This document shows, in pieces, positions 52,296 through 60,956 of a DNA stretch of 64,000 nt. The number at the start of each line of letters is the position of its first letter. The stretch's first letter is position 1. Origin of the DNA: Caulobacter rhizosphaerae (GTDB lineage Bacteria > Pseudomonadota > Alphaproteobacteria > Caulobacterales > Caulobacteraceae); assembly GCF_010977555.1 (NCBI RefSeq), contig NZ_CP048815.1:4704501-4768500 (forward strand), in the 5' to 3' direction. Both the position numbers and the translations under genes were made by a program. The notes under the pieces are model-generated. The model was not told the origin of the DNA. It worked only from the letters and a program-made list of their open reading frames with translations, and made no database searches.

Positions 52296-54092
52296 ATGAG
52301 CGATCCCGCCGCCCCTTCTCCCGCCTCGCCGCCCGCCTCGCCCCTCGTCTGGCGCGACGACGGCCTGCCGCAGTCGGCGCTCTATGGCGACGTCTACTTC
52401 TCCAGCGCCGACGGCCTGGCCGAGACCCGCGCGGTGTTCCTGGCCGGTTGTGATCTCCCTGCCGCCTGGCGGGGCCGCGACCGCTTCGTGGTCGGCGAGC
52501 TGGGGTTCGGCACGGGCCTGAACATCGCCGCCCTGCTGGACCTGTGGCGGCGCGAACGGGCGGAAGGCCAGCGCCTGCACGTCTTTTCCATCGAGGCCCA
52601 CCCGATCACCCGCGACGAGGCGGCCCGCGCCCTGGCGGTCTGGCCCGAGCTGGGCGAGGCGGCCGGCCTGCTGCTCGACCATTGGCCGGGCCGGGCGCGC
52701 GGCTTTCACCGCGTCGACCTGCCCGGCTTCGACGCCACCCTCGACCTGGCGGTGATGGACGTCGAGGAGGCCCTGGCCGCCTGGGACGGCGCGGCCGACG
52801 CCTGGTTCCTGGACGGCTTCTCGCCAGCCTTGAACCCGGCCATGTGGCGCGAAGAGGTCCTGGCCGCCGTGGCCGCCCGCAGCGCCCCGGGCGCGCGCGC
52901 CGCCACCTTCACCGTCGCCGGCGCCGTGCGGCGCGGCCTGGCCGCCGCCGGCTTCCAGGTCGACAAGCGCCCGGGATTTGGCCGGAAGAAGGAGCGGCTG
53001 GAGGCGGTGACGCCCGGCCAGCCGCGCGTCGCGCCGCGTCCACGCCGCCTGGCGGTGATCGGCGGCGGGATCGCGGGCGCCGCGATGGCCCGCGCCGCAC
53101 GGGCCGAGGGCCTAGAGGTCACGGTGTTCGACGACGGCGAGGCGCCCGCCTCGGGCAACCCCGCCGCCCTGGTCACCCCGGCTCTAGACGCGGGCGGCGG
53201 TCCGCGCGCCGCCTTGGCCGCCCAAGCCTTCGCCCGCGCCGTCACCGTCTATGCCAGCCTGCCCGAGGCGGTGATCGCGCGCGGCGTGCTGAAGCTGGCG
53301 GTCGCCCCGCGCGACCCCGAGCGCCACGCCGCCGTCGCGGTCCAAGACCTGTTCGAGCCGGGCGTCATGGTCCTGCGCGACGCGGACGATGTCGCCGCCC
53401 AGCTGGGCGAACCCGTCGCCGCCGGCGTCCTGGACATGGCCGACGCCCTGGTGGTGGAACCCGCCCGCGTGATCCAGGCCTGGCGGGGTCCGGCCACCCC
53501 CGCGCGGGTCGCCCGGGTGGCGCGCGAGGATGAGGTCTGGCGGCTGTACGGTCCGGACGACCGCCTGCTGGCCGAGGCGGACGCCGTGGTGCTGGCCGGC
53601 GGCGCGGGCCAGGCCCGGCTGTGGCCCGCCGCCCCGATCCGCCCCGTGCGCGGCCAGGCGACCTGGACCGATCAACCCGCCCCTTCCGCCGCCGCCTTCG
53701 GGGCCTATGCGGTTCCCACCCGCGACGGCGTGCTGTTCGGGGCCACCCACGATCGCGGCGACCTCGGGACCGACGTCCGCGAGGCGGACGACCGCCGCAA
53801 CCTGCAGGCCCTGGCCAAGGGGCTCCCCGGCCTGGCCGCCCGCTTGTCCGACGCGCCGCTGCGGGGCCGCGCCGCCGTGCGCGCCACGACGGCCGACCAC
53901 CTGCCGCTGGCCGGCGCGGTCCCGGACGCACCCGACGGCCTGTTCGTCCTGGGCGGCCTGGGCGGGCGCGGTTTCTGCCTGGCGCCCCTTTTGGCCGAAC
54001 ACTTGGCGGCGCGGATCCTCGACGTCCCGTCCCCCCTGCCGAACGCCCTTTCGGACCTGCTGGAGCCCGCGCGATTTTCATCGCGCGCCTAA
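52296..54092 (+). CDS. mnmC: Bifunctional tRNA 5-methylaminomethyl-2-thiouridine synthesis protein MnmC
   Basis: The 598-residue product contains both MnmC activities. The SAM-dependent methyltransferase (MnmC2) is N-terminal with VGELGFGTGLNIAAL near residues 67-81 and the DAWFLDGFSPALNPAMW signature near 168-184. The FAD-dependent MnmC1 oxidoreductase is C-terminal with LAVIGGGIAGAAMA near 250-263 and a closing GGLGGRGFCLAPLLAEHLA. Together they finish mnm5 modification at the wobble uridine of some tRNAs. The start is the ATG 30 nt after the terminator. It has no close operon partners. Confidence 0.95.
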   Translation: MSDPAAPSPASPPASPLVWRDDGLPQSALYGDVYFSSADGLAETRAVFLAGCDLPAAWRGRDRFVVGELGFGTGLNIAALLDLWRRERAEGQRLHVFSIEAHPITRDEAARALAVWPELGEAAGLLLDHWPGRARGFHRVDLPGFDATLDLAVMDVEEALAAWDGAADAWFLDGFSPALNPAMWREEVLAAVAARSAPGARAATFTVAGAVRRGLAAAGFQVDKRPGFGRKKERLEAVTPGQPRVAPRPRRLAVIGGGIAGAAMARAARAEGLEVTVFDDGEAPASGNPAALVTPALDAGGGPRAALAAQAFARAVTVYASLPEAVIARGVLKLAVAPRDPERHAAVAVQDLFEPGVMVLRDADDVAAQLGEPVAAGVLDMADALVVEPARVIQAWRGPATPARVARVAREDEVWRLYGPDDRLLAEADAVVLAGGAGQARLWPAAPIRPVRGQATWTDQPAPSAAAFGAYAVPTRDGVLFGATHDRGDLGTDVREADDRRNLQALAKGLPGLAARLSDAPLRGRAAVRATTADHLPLAGAVPDAPDGLFVLGGLGGRGFCLAPLLAEHLAARILDVPSPLPNALSDLLEPARFSSRA

Positions 54093-54306
54093 ACCTGGAG
54101 CGGTATGATCAGGCCCACGGGAGAAGGCCGGGGCGCCTCGCCGGTGGACGTTCGCCACGAGAGCCGACGCCGCAGAATGTCGGCCTGACCGGGGCCCGAC
54201 GCCCTCTCGGGCTTCCGGATGATGGCGCTCCCGATACCGTCGGGGGCGTCTTTCTTTTTGAGGGTGATCGCCCCGCGCCGCCCCCATTGCACCTGGAGCG
54301 GAATGG
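54093..54306. other. Gap with partial repeats, no gene seen
   Basis: CCTGGAGCGGTATGATCAGG near 54095 and CCTGGAGCGGAATGGA near 54291 are similar halves of a dispersed palindrome. Hairpin-rich GC stretches lie between. No open frame with start support is seen. Confidence 0.4.
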
Positions 54307-54335
54307 ACAAAGGGCCCGGCGTGCCGCCGGGCCCT
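54307..54335 (-). terminator. Intrinsic terminator of the OmpA-like gene
   Basis: AGGGCCCGGCG and CGCCGGGCCCT pair; on the minus strand a short T-rich stretch follows. Confidence 0.65.
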
Positions 54336-54359
54336 CCATCTTCGTCGTGATCGCGATCT

Positions 54360-55574
54360 TTAGAAGTTGATCGAGATCGTGGAACGGCGGTTCAGCGGTT
54401 CCTTCACGCCATCGCCGGTGGCGACGGCCGGTTCGCTTTCGCCCTTCCAGTCCACCGCCAGGGTGGTGGCTTGGACGCCAGCGCCGACCAGAGCGTCGGC
54501 CACGGCCTTGGCGCGGCGCTCGGAGAGCTTGGCGTTGTACTTCGGAGAGCCCGAGGTGTCGGTGTGGCCGACCACGGTGATCTTCGTCGCATTGCCGCCC
54601 TTGGCGTAGTCAGCCGCTTGCGAGACCACGGACTGGGCTTCCGGCGTCAGCACGTACTGATCGAACGGGAAGTAGACCACGAACTCACGCGCCTCGTATG
54701 CCGGAGCCGCTGGCGGCGGGGGCGGCGGGGGCGGGGGTTCCGGCGGCGGGGGCGGCGGAGGCGGCGGGGGCGGCGGCGGCGGCGGGGGCGGCGGCGAGCC
54801 GAAGGTGTAGCGAACGCCCAGCGTCAGCGAGGTGTCCTTGTACTTGCCTTCGTAGGTGCCGACGTCGGTCACCGCGCCGAAGTGACCCGGGCCGCCGACA
54901 TTGGTCGTCACCGAACCCCACTGCAGGTCGTCGGTCTGCAGATAGCGGCCGGTCAGGTCCAGCGACCAGTTCGGCGCGAAGTCCCAGGCGATGCCCAGGA
55001 TGCCCTGATAGGCCAGGGCTTGGTCGACGTCGTCGAAGCTGGTGTTCTGGAACTGGGCGGCGCCGGCCGGAACGCCCGACAGCTGGCCGTAGACCTTGTT
55101 GTGGACCCAGGCCGTACCGACGCCGGCGCCGATGAACGGACGCCAGCTGGAATCGGGCATGAAGTCATAGATGACGTTGGCCATCAGGGTCGTGGCCTTC
55201 AGGTCGCCGTTCGGCTTGCCGCAGGCCGGGGCCGCGGCGGTGCGCTCGACGCCGGCGGTGCAGAGGCCGATCGGCTGGGGATCAGCAGCCGAACCACGGA
55301 CGCTTTCGATGTCGCCCGAGCGATAGCCGTATTCAGCCTCGACACGCCAGTTCGGGGTCAGCTTGTAGCCGAGACGGCCAAAGGCGGCCCAGTCGTCCTT
55401 GGCGGAGAACGTCCAGTCCGAAGCCCCTGTGGACGACGAAGCCTTGACGCCGTCGGTCGTATGGTACCCGACGTCGCCGGCGACGTACCATCCGCTCAAT
55501 GCGCTTTGGGCGGAGGCGCCTGACGCGGCGCAGAGCGCAAGCGTCGCGACACCAGCCAGCAACCGGATTTTCAT
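54360..55574 (-). CDS. OmpA-family outer-membrane protein with polyproline hinge
   Basis: The ATG at 55574 (GAGGG before it) gives 404 residues. Signal peptide to about 24 (ASA|QSA), then an eight-strand beta-barrel domain about 25-245 with VGYHTTDG and the closing SLTLGVRYTF. A hinge of 18 Pro, one Glu and 9 Pro follows. The peptidoglycan-binding OmpA_C domain closes the protein, with YFPFDQYVLTPEAQ and the key VVGHTDTSGSPKYNAKLSERRAKAV (in parts). It should tether the outer membrane to the wall. Two Cys in the barrel (LCTAGVERTAAAPACG) probably form an external disulfide loop. Confidence 0.92.
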   Translation of the reverse strand: MKIRLLAGVATLALCAASGASAQSALSGWYVAGDVGYHTTDGVKASSSTGASDWTFSAKDDWAAFGRLGYKLTPNWRVEAEYGYRSGDIESVRGSAADPQPIGLCTAGVERTAAAPACGKPNGDLKATTLMANVIYDFMPDSSWRPFIGAGVGTAWVHNKVYGQLSGVPAGAAQFQNTSFDDVDQALAYQGILGIAWDFAPNWSLDLTGRYLQTDDLQWGSVTTNVGGPGHFGAVTDVGTYEGKYKDTSLTLGVRYTFGSPPPPPPPPPPPPPPPPPPEPPPPPPPPPAAPAYEAREFVVYFPFDQYVLTPEAQSVVSQAADYAKGGNATKITVVGHTDTSGSPKYNAKLSERRAKAVADALVGAGVQATTLAVDWKGESEPAVATGDGVKEPLNRRSTISINF

Positions 55575-55599
55575 GGTGTAACCCTCTACGTGAATGTCT

Positions 55600-55624
55600 T
55601 GAGGTCGGTCTGGGAGCGACCTCA
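55600..55624 (-). promoter_or_regulatory. Hairpin in the ompA-like leader
   Basis: TGAGGTCG and CGACCTCA pair with a 9-nt loop, 26 nt before the start codon. It may affect mRNA stability or be part of an operator. Confidence 0.4.
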
Positions 55625-55975
55625 GCACGACAAACGCGCCAGTCGTAAAATCAGGTGTGGCCAAGGCGCCACATTTCGACCATTTCGTCGGAAAAACGAC
55701 GCAACGGCCAGGAACCGGAGAACCGGATCTTTGGCGCACCCCATCGAGACGTTGCGTCGTGAGGCGCCAGCATGGCCGTCAGGCGGACGCCCCGGCGACA
55801 GCCGCCAGACTCGGCCGTTGGGCTTAGGTCGGCCCCCCCAAGAGGGCCTTCGCTCAAACCCGTCAACGCCGCCGCCTCAACCTTGTCGCGATCCCATTAC
55901 AACGACTATCGTTGATGCTCGTCGGTTTACGTGATTGCATTACGACGACGAGGAGCTGTGGGTTTAGTCGGGGGC
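55625..55975. other. Divergent upstream region
   Basis: Between the OmpA-like gene and the methyltransferase. It must hold both promoters. No gene is supported; a frame from a GTG at 55931 may extend the methyltransferase. Confidence 0.4.
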
Positions 55976-56665
55976 ATGGCAATTTTCGACAGTGTGTCGG
56001 CGTTCGCGCGGCTGCGGCGAACGAGAAGGCATTTGCTTCCCTTGCTGAAGGCCGTCCAACCCGGCGGCCGCGCCCTCCGCGTACTGGACGTCGGAGGAAC
56101 AGCGAATTTTTGGCGTCCCATCATTCCGTCGCTCGACGGGCTGGACGTCAGAATCACCGTTCTCAACCTGGAGGCCCGGTGCTTGGGCTCCGACGACGAG
56201 ATTTTCACCTATGTCGTCGGAAACGCATGCGCGCTGGACTACGCCGACAACTATTTTGACGTCGTCGTCTCGAACTCGGTGATCGAGCACGTGGAAGATC
56301 CCACCGGCCACGTCAGCTGGCGGGCCCAGCGCAAATACGCCGCCGAGGTCCGCCGCGTCGGCAAAAGCTTCTACGTTCAGGCCCCCTACTTCTGGTTCCC
56401 GATGGAACCTCACTACCGCCGCCCCTTCTTTCACTGGCTGCCGTTGCCGCTCCAGGCCTGGATGCTGATGAACTTCGACCTGCGTGGCGGGCGGAAGTCG
56501 GGCTCGCTTCACGACGCTTACGAGCGCCTCGACGAGCACCCACGGCTTCCAACCTTCGGCGACATGAAGTTGCTGTTCCCGGACGCCCGCATCGAGCGCG
56601 AGAGATTCGCCCTGCTGACCAAGTCCCTGACCGCGATCCGCTTGGACGACGGATTGCGGACATAA
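55976..56665 (+). CDS. Class I SAM-dependent methyltransferase
   Basis: The 229-residue product (ATG 55976) has motif I as RVLDVGGTANFW (about 34-45), an acidic residue in VLNLEAR for the ribose, and motif YFDVVVSNSVIEHVED (about 92-107), the Methyltransf_11 pattern. Upstream GTG codons at 55958 and 55931 are in frame, so the start is unsure. The C-terminal part (YFWFPMEPHYRRPFFHWLP) is aromatic and may face a membrane or lipid acceptor. Substrate is unknown. It stands alone. Confidence 0.82.
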   Translation: MAIFDSVSAFARLRRTRRHLLPLLKAVQPGGRALRVLDVGGTANFWRPIIPSLDGLDVRITVLNLEARCLGSDDEIFTYVVGNACALDYADNYFDVVVSNSVIEHVEDPTGHVSWRAQRKYAAEVRRVGKSFYVQAPYFWFPMEPHYRRPFFHWLPLPLQAWMLMNFDLRGGRKSGSLHDAYERLDEHPRLPTFGDMKLLFPDARIERERFALLTKSLTAIRLDDGLRT

Positions 56666-56832
56666 GGCGTCCGACCTCGATATCGCGCGGCGCGTTCGGT
56701 CGTCCCTTCGGTGGCGACTTTCCGGGTGATCGACGAAGGCCGGACCAGGCTGATCCAGGTCACGGAAGGCCGCCGCGGAGCCGCAGCGCGCTGAACCGAC
56801 CCGGAGTTCTGAATTCAAGGGAAGAAAAGGAA

Positions 56833-56907
<75 letters not shown>

Positions 56908-57016
56908 GCCAAAGCGGCCTGGAAGCGCTTCGAAAAGCGTCCCGGGCGGGAAGGTGTGGGGGTATAGCGGCGGCTTGGCCGTCGCGCAACCCGCCTTTCG
57001 GCGGGTCCCCAAAAAA

Positions 57017-57373
57017 TTAGGCGGCCATCATCTTCTCGACCTCGGAGACGAGGTCGCGCAGGTGCACGGGCTTGGACAGCACCTTGGCGCCGGCCGGCGC
57101 GCGGTCCTGGGCCGACAGGGCCACGGCGGCGAAGCCGGTGATGAACATGATGCGCAGGGACGGGTCGCGAGCCGCCGCCTGGCGGGCCACCTCGATGCCG
57201 TCCATGCCAGGCATGACGATGTCGGTCAGCAGCAGGTCCCAGGGCGTGTCCAGGTGCTGGACGGCCTCTTCGCCGTCGGCGCAGGCCGTGACCTCGAAGC
57301 CGGCGCGCTCGAGGGCGCGGGCGAGGAACCCGCGGAGGGAGTCGTCGTCTTCGGCGAGGAGGATGCGGGCCAT
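57017..57373 (-). CDS. cpdR: Single-domain response regulator CpdR
   Basis: The 118-residue product is one receiver domain with acidic D9-D11, phosphoacceptor D51 in LLTDIVMPGMDG, switch Thr in MFITGFAAVAL and Lys in VLSKPVH. D51 and the closing LVSEVEKMMAA match what I recall of Caulobacter CpdR. Unphosphorylated CpdR binds the ClpX N-terminal domain and primes substrate entry at the cell pole, the first tier above RcdA. CckA-ChpT phosphorylation blocks it. The next gene is tRNA-Val. Confidence 0.9.
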   Translation of the reverse strand: MARILLAEDDDSLRGFLARALERAGFEVTACADGEEAVQHLDTPWDLLLTDIVMPGMDGIEVARQAAARDPSLRIMFITGFAAVALSAQDRAPAGAKVLSKPVHLRDLVSEVEKMMAA

Positions 57374-57550
57374 GCGGTCAGTTTCCAGGCGACAGGCGGG
57401 ATTTGAAAGTGAGAATCTAGTGAAGGACGGTAAATCGGGGATGAACCGGGCTCTCGCTGTCCACAGCTAAAGCCAGGCCCACGCCCCGCTTCCTTATACC
57501 GCGGCCCCTCAGCGTTTGACCCGGAACCGCCAGGCCGCGACAATAAGCCC

Positions 57551-58471
57551 ATGACCGCATGGGAGCCGATCGCTTCGGAGACGCCGGAGACGGCGGAGCA
57601 AGGCTTCTCGCCGGCGTTCGAGGTGATGCGCGCCCGCGCGGAGGGCGAGCCGCCGCCCACGCCGCTGGTGTTCGCCTCGCCGCACTCGGGACGCCTCTAT
57701 CCGCCCGACATGATGGCCGCCGCCCGGCTGGCCGCCCAGGACCTGCGCGGCTCGGAAGACGCCTTCGTCGACGACCTGATCGCCGGCGCGCCCGCGCTTG
57801 GGGTCTGCGTGATCCGCGCCCGCCTGGCCCGGGCCTATATCGACCTCAACCGTGACGCCTGGGAGCTGGATCCCACGATGTTCGAGGACGCCCTGCCCGA
57901 CTTCGCCCAGGCCCGCACGGCGCGGGTGGCGGCGGGGCTGGGGGCCATCGCCCGGGTGGCCGGCGAGGGTCGTCCGATCTATGCCCGCAAGCTGACCTTC
58001 GCCGAGGCCAAGGCCCGCATCGAGACCGCCCACCGCCCCTATCACGACGCGCTGGACCGCCTGCTGGCCCAGGCGCGCGGCGCCCATGGCCTGGCGATCC
58101 TGGTCGACTGGCACTCGATGCCGGCTGCGGCGGCGCGGGGTCACCGGGCCCGCGGCGGCGGGCCGTGCGACATCGTGCTGGGCGATCGCTTCGGCGCGGC
58201 CTGCGGTCCCGGACTGACCGCGCTGATGGAAAAGACCCTGGAGGGCCTGGGCTATCGCGTGGCCCGCAACGCGCCCTACGCCGGCGGCTACACCACCGAG
58301 CACTACGGCCGCCCGTCGCGGCGGACCCACGCCATCCAGGTCGAGATCAATCGCGCGCTCTATATGAATGAGACGACCCGCGAGCCGGCGGAGGGCCTGG
58401 CGCGGCTGAAGACGGATGTCGAGTCGGTGACCGCGCGCCTGGTCCAGACCGACTGGACCGAGCTGCTCTGA
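57551..58471 (+). CDS. N-formylglutamate amidohydrolase family protein
   Basis: The 306-residue product fits PF05013. SPHSGRLYPPDMM near residues 43-55 provides metal contacts, RAYIDLNRDAWELD near 94-107 is the family hallmark, and VDWHSMP near 180-186 holds the second site. The fold is the zinc carboxypeptidase-like FGase type. The classical role is the last step of histidine breakdown, but no hut genes are nearby, so another N-acyl amino acid could be the substrate. Divergent from cpdR. Confidence 0.92.
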   Translation: MTAWEPIASETPETAEQGFSPAFEVMRARAEGEPPPTPLVFASPHSGRLYPPDMMAAARLAAQDLRGSEDAFVDDLIAGAPALGVCVIRARLARAYIDLNRDAWELDPTMFEDALPDFAQARTARVAAGLGAIARVAGEGRPIYARKLTFAEAKARIETAHRPYHDALDRLLAQARGAHGLAILVDWHSMPAAAARGHRARGGGPCDIVLGDRFGAACGPGLTALMEKTLEGLGYRVARNAPYAGGYTTEHYGRPSRRTHAIQVEINRALYMNETTREPAEGLARLKTDVESVTARLVQTDWTELL

Positions 58472-58546
58472 ACCCTCACGTTTCGCGTTTTTCGGGAAAA
58501 TGCGCCGAGCGCGGCCATTCGCCTTGGGTTCGCCCAGGTTACGGGC

Positions 58547-58630
58547 AAAAAAAAAGCCCGGCTCGAAAGCCGGGCAGTTCATTAGGGAGGAAACGCCCAG
58601 GAAGGGCAGAGGCGGCAGCGCCGCCTCACA
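58547..58630 (-). ncRNA. Candidate small RNA with anti-Shine-Dalgarno motif
   Basis: On the minus strand a sigma-70-like promoter (TTGATG, 17 nt, TATAAG) points at a roughly 84-nt segment without an open frame. It has GAGGCGGCGCTGCCGCCTC as a first hairpin, GCCCTTCCTGGGC as a second, an unpaired TTTCCTCCCTAATGAA, and a strong terminator (GCCCGGCT/AGCCGGGC, nine T). The unpaired CCTCCC could pair with ribosome-binding sites. The terminator does not serve any annotated gene: the nearest minus-strand gene upstream is beyond 63 kb. Confidence 0.6.
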
Positions 58631-58635
58631 GGTTG

Positions 58636-58664
58636 CTTATAGGGTGCACTGCGAAATGCATCAA
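58636..58664 (-). promoter_or_regulatory. Candidate promoter of the small RNA
   Basis: TTGATG (58659-58664) and TATAAG (58636-58641) on the minus strand, 17 nt apart. Confidence 0.5.
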
Positions 58665-58989
58665 GCAAAATCGACAGACATCGCTGTCTTTTTTTCGCGC
58701 TCACCGACTGAAACCCTTTGTAACACAAGGGCCAGAGAACGCCGCTCTCCAAGCTTGGCTGATTTTCGGATCTATGCTGCACTGCACAATTAGTTGCCAA
58801 AGAAACGACAGCCGTCCGCAACTTTCGCAAACCCAATAAATTTAAGGGGTTTTGCGCTGACACCGGTTTCCAGTCCGATCTGTCGCGCAGGGGTGGGGTG
58901 GATAATCGTCGCGCAGTCGCGTAAAAGCCGCGCGCCTGACGCGCGCAGCGTCAAACCCCATCTGTTCCTCCCGAAAGTTCGCCTTCTCC
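58665..58989. other. AT-richer leader region of typA
   Basis: This 325-nt stretch has lower GC than its surroundings and no supported gene on either strand. It must contain the typA promoter and leader; no clear -35/-10 pair stands out on the plus strand. Confidence 0.45.
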
Positions 58990-60825
58990 ATGTCCATGCG
59001 AAACATCGCCATCATCGCGCACGTCGATCATGGCAAGACCACCCTCGTCGATCAGCTGCTGGCCCAGTCGGGCGTGTTCCGCGCCAACGAGGCGACCACC
59101 GAGCGCGCCATGGACTCCAACGACCAGGAGCGCGAGCGCGGGATCACCATCCTGGCCAAGTGCACCAGCGTCCTGTGGAACGGTGAAGCGGGCGAGACCC
59201 GCATCAACATCATCGACACCCCTGGCCACGCCGACTTCGGCGGCGAGGTCGAGCGGATCCTGGGCATGGTGGACGGCTGCGTCCTGCTGGTCGACGCCGA
59301 AGAAGGCGTCATGCCGCAGACCAAGTTCGTGCTGACCAAGGCGCTGAAGATGGGCCTGCGCCCGATCCTCTGCATCAATAAGGTCGACCGCGCCCACGCC
59401 GATCCGGACAAGGTCCACAACGCCGCCTTCGACCTGTTCGCCGCCATCGGCGCCACGGACGAGCAGCTGGACTTCCCGCACATCTACGCCTCGGGCCGCG
59501 CCGGCTGGGCGACGCTGGACATGAACGTGCCCAACGACAACCTGGCCCCGCTGTTCGACCTGATCGTCCGCCACGTGCCGGAACCCAAGCAGATCGCCAA
59601 GAAGGACGAGCCGTTCCAGATCCTGAACGTGCTGATCGAAAGCGACCCGTTCCTGGGCCGCCTGCTGACCGGCCGCATCGAGAGCGGCAAGGCCGTTCCC
59701 GGCATGGCCATCCACGCCCTGGACCGCGACGGCAAGGAAATCGAGCGCGGCCGCATCACCAAGGTGCTGGCCTTCCGCGGTCTGAAGCGTTCGCCGGTCG
59801 ACGAAGGCGCCGAGGCCGGTGACATCGTCGCCATCGCCGGCATGTCCAAGGCCACCGTGGCCGACACCCTGTGCGCGCTGGAAGTCACCGAAGCCCTGCC
59901 GGCCCAACCGATCGATCCGCCGACCATCTCGATGACCGTCTCGGTCAACGACAGCCCGCTGGCCGGCCGCGAAGGCGACAAGGTCCAGAGCCGCGTGATC
60001 CGCGACCGCCTGCTGAAGGAAGCCGAATCGAACGTGGCCATCAAGGTCACCGAGACCAGCGAAGGCGACGCCTATGAGGTGTCGGGCCGCGGCGAACTGC
60101 AGCTGGGCGTGCTGATCGAGAACATGCGCCGCGAAGGCTTCGAAGTGTCGATCAGCCGTCCGCGCGTGGTGTTCCAGACCGACCCGGAAACCGGCAAGCG
60201 CCTGGAGCCGATGGAAGACGTCATGATCGACGTCGACGACGAATATTCGGGCATCGTCATCGAGAAGCTGTCGCTGCGCAAAGCCGAGCTGAAGGACATG
60301 GGCCCGTCGGGCGCGGGCAAGACCCGCATCCAGCTGGTCGCCCCCTCGCGCTCGCTGATCGGCTATCAGGGCGAGTTTCTGACCGACACCCGCGGCTCGG
60401 GCGTGCTCAACCGCGTGTTCAGCCACTACGAGCCCTACAAGGGCCCGATCGACCAGCAGCGCAAGGGCGTGCTGATCAGCAACTCGGACGGTGAAACCGC
60501 GGCCTACGCGCTGTGGAACCTGGAAGAGCGCGGCACCATGTTCGTCGGCGCCGGCGAGAAGACCTATCTGGGCATGATCATCGGCGAGAACGCCCGCCAG
60601 GACGACCTCGACGTCAATCCGATGAAGGCCAAGCAGCTGACCAACGTTCGCGCTTCGGGCAAGGACGAGTCGATCCGCCTGACCCCGCCGCGCCGCATGA
60701 CCCTCGAACAGGCCATCGCCTATATCGAGGAAGACGAGCTGGTCGAGGTCACCCCGAAGAACATCCGCCTGCGCAAGCAGATCCTGAACCCGTCGTTCCG
60801 CAAGCGTCGCGTCAAGGAAGAATAG
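58990..60825 (+). CDS. typA: Ribosome-associated GTPase TypA/BipA
   Basis: The 611-residue product is full length. G1 is AHVDHGKTT (10-18), switch ITILAKCTSV, G3 DTPGHADF and G4 NKVDR. Domains II, III, the EF-G-like V and the BipA-specific C-terminal domain follow (GRGELQLGVLIENMRREG, SRSLIGYQGEFLTDTRG, LTPPRRMTLEQAI). BipA binds the 70S ribosome near the A site, aids 50S assembly and is needed for stress and cold growth. A terminator follows within 35 nt, so the gene is monocistronic. Confidence 0.98.
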   Translation: MSMRNIAIIAHVDHGKTTLVDQLLAQSGVFRANEATTERAMDSNDQERERGITILAKCTSVLWNGEAGETRINIIDTPGHADFGGEVERILGMVDGCVLLVDAEEGVMPQTKFVLTKALKMGLRPILCINKVDRAHADPDKVHNAAFDLFAAIGATDEQLDFPHIYASGRAGWATLDMNVPNDNLAPLFDLIVRHVPEPKQIAKKDEPFQILNVLIESDPFLGRLLTGRIESGKAVPGMAIHALDRDGKEIERGRITKVLAFRGLKRSPVDEGAEAGDIVAIAGMSKATVADTLCALEVTEALPAQPIDPPTISMTVSVNDSPLAGREGDKVQSRVIRDRLLKEAESNVAIKVTETSEGDAYEVSGRGELQLGVLIENMRREGFEVSISRPRVVFQTDPETGKRLEPMEDVMIDVDDEYSGIVIEKLSLRKAELKDMGPSGAGKTRIQLVAPSRSLIGYQGEFLTDTRGSGVLNRVFSHYEPYKGPIDQQRKGVLISNSDGETAAYALWNLEERGTMFVGAGEKTYLGMIIGENARQDDLDVNPMKAKQLTNVRASGKDESIRLTPPRRMTLEQAIAYIEEDELVEVTPKNIRLRKQILNPSFRKRRVKEE

Positions 60826-60858
60826 CCGGCTCCCGGAGCTCTCCGGAACGAACGATCG

Positions 60859-60893
60859 AAGGCCCGCCATCTCCTTGGGATGGCGGGCTTTTT
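60859..60893 (+). terminator. Intrinsic terminator of typA
   Basis: GCCCGCCATC and GATGGCGGGC form the stem (60862-60871, 60879-60888), followed by TTTTT. Confidence 0.9.
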
Positions 60894-60956
60894 CGTGCTC
60901 ACGGCGCCTACGGTTAACCGGCGTTTCAGGAAGCGTCGTTAGGTTGCCCGAGCGGG

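Noticed and set aside
54093..54306. Small gene or RNA between mnmC and the OmpA-like gene
   Set aside because: Hairpins are present but there is no promoter-terminator pair or supported open frame; the repeats explain the structure.
58582..58863. Minus-strand frame of 93 codons upstream of typA
   Set aside because: Composition is unlike neighbouring genes and it overlaps the candidate sRNA and its promoter; no start support.
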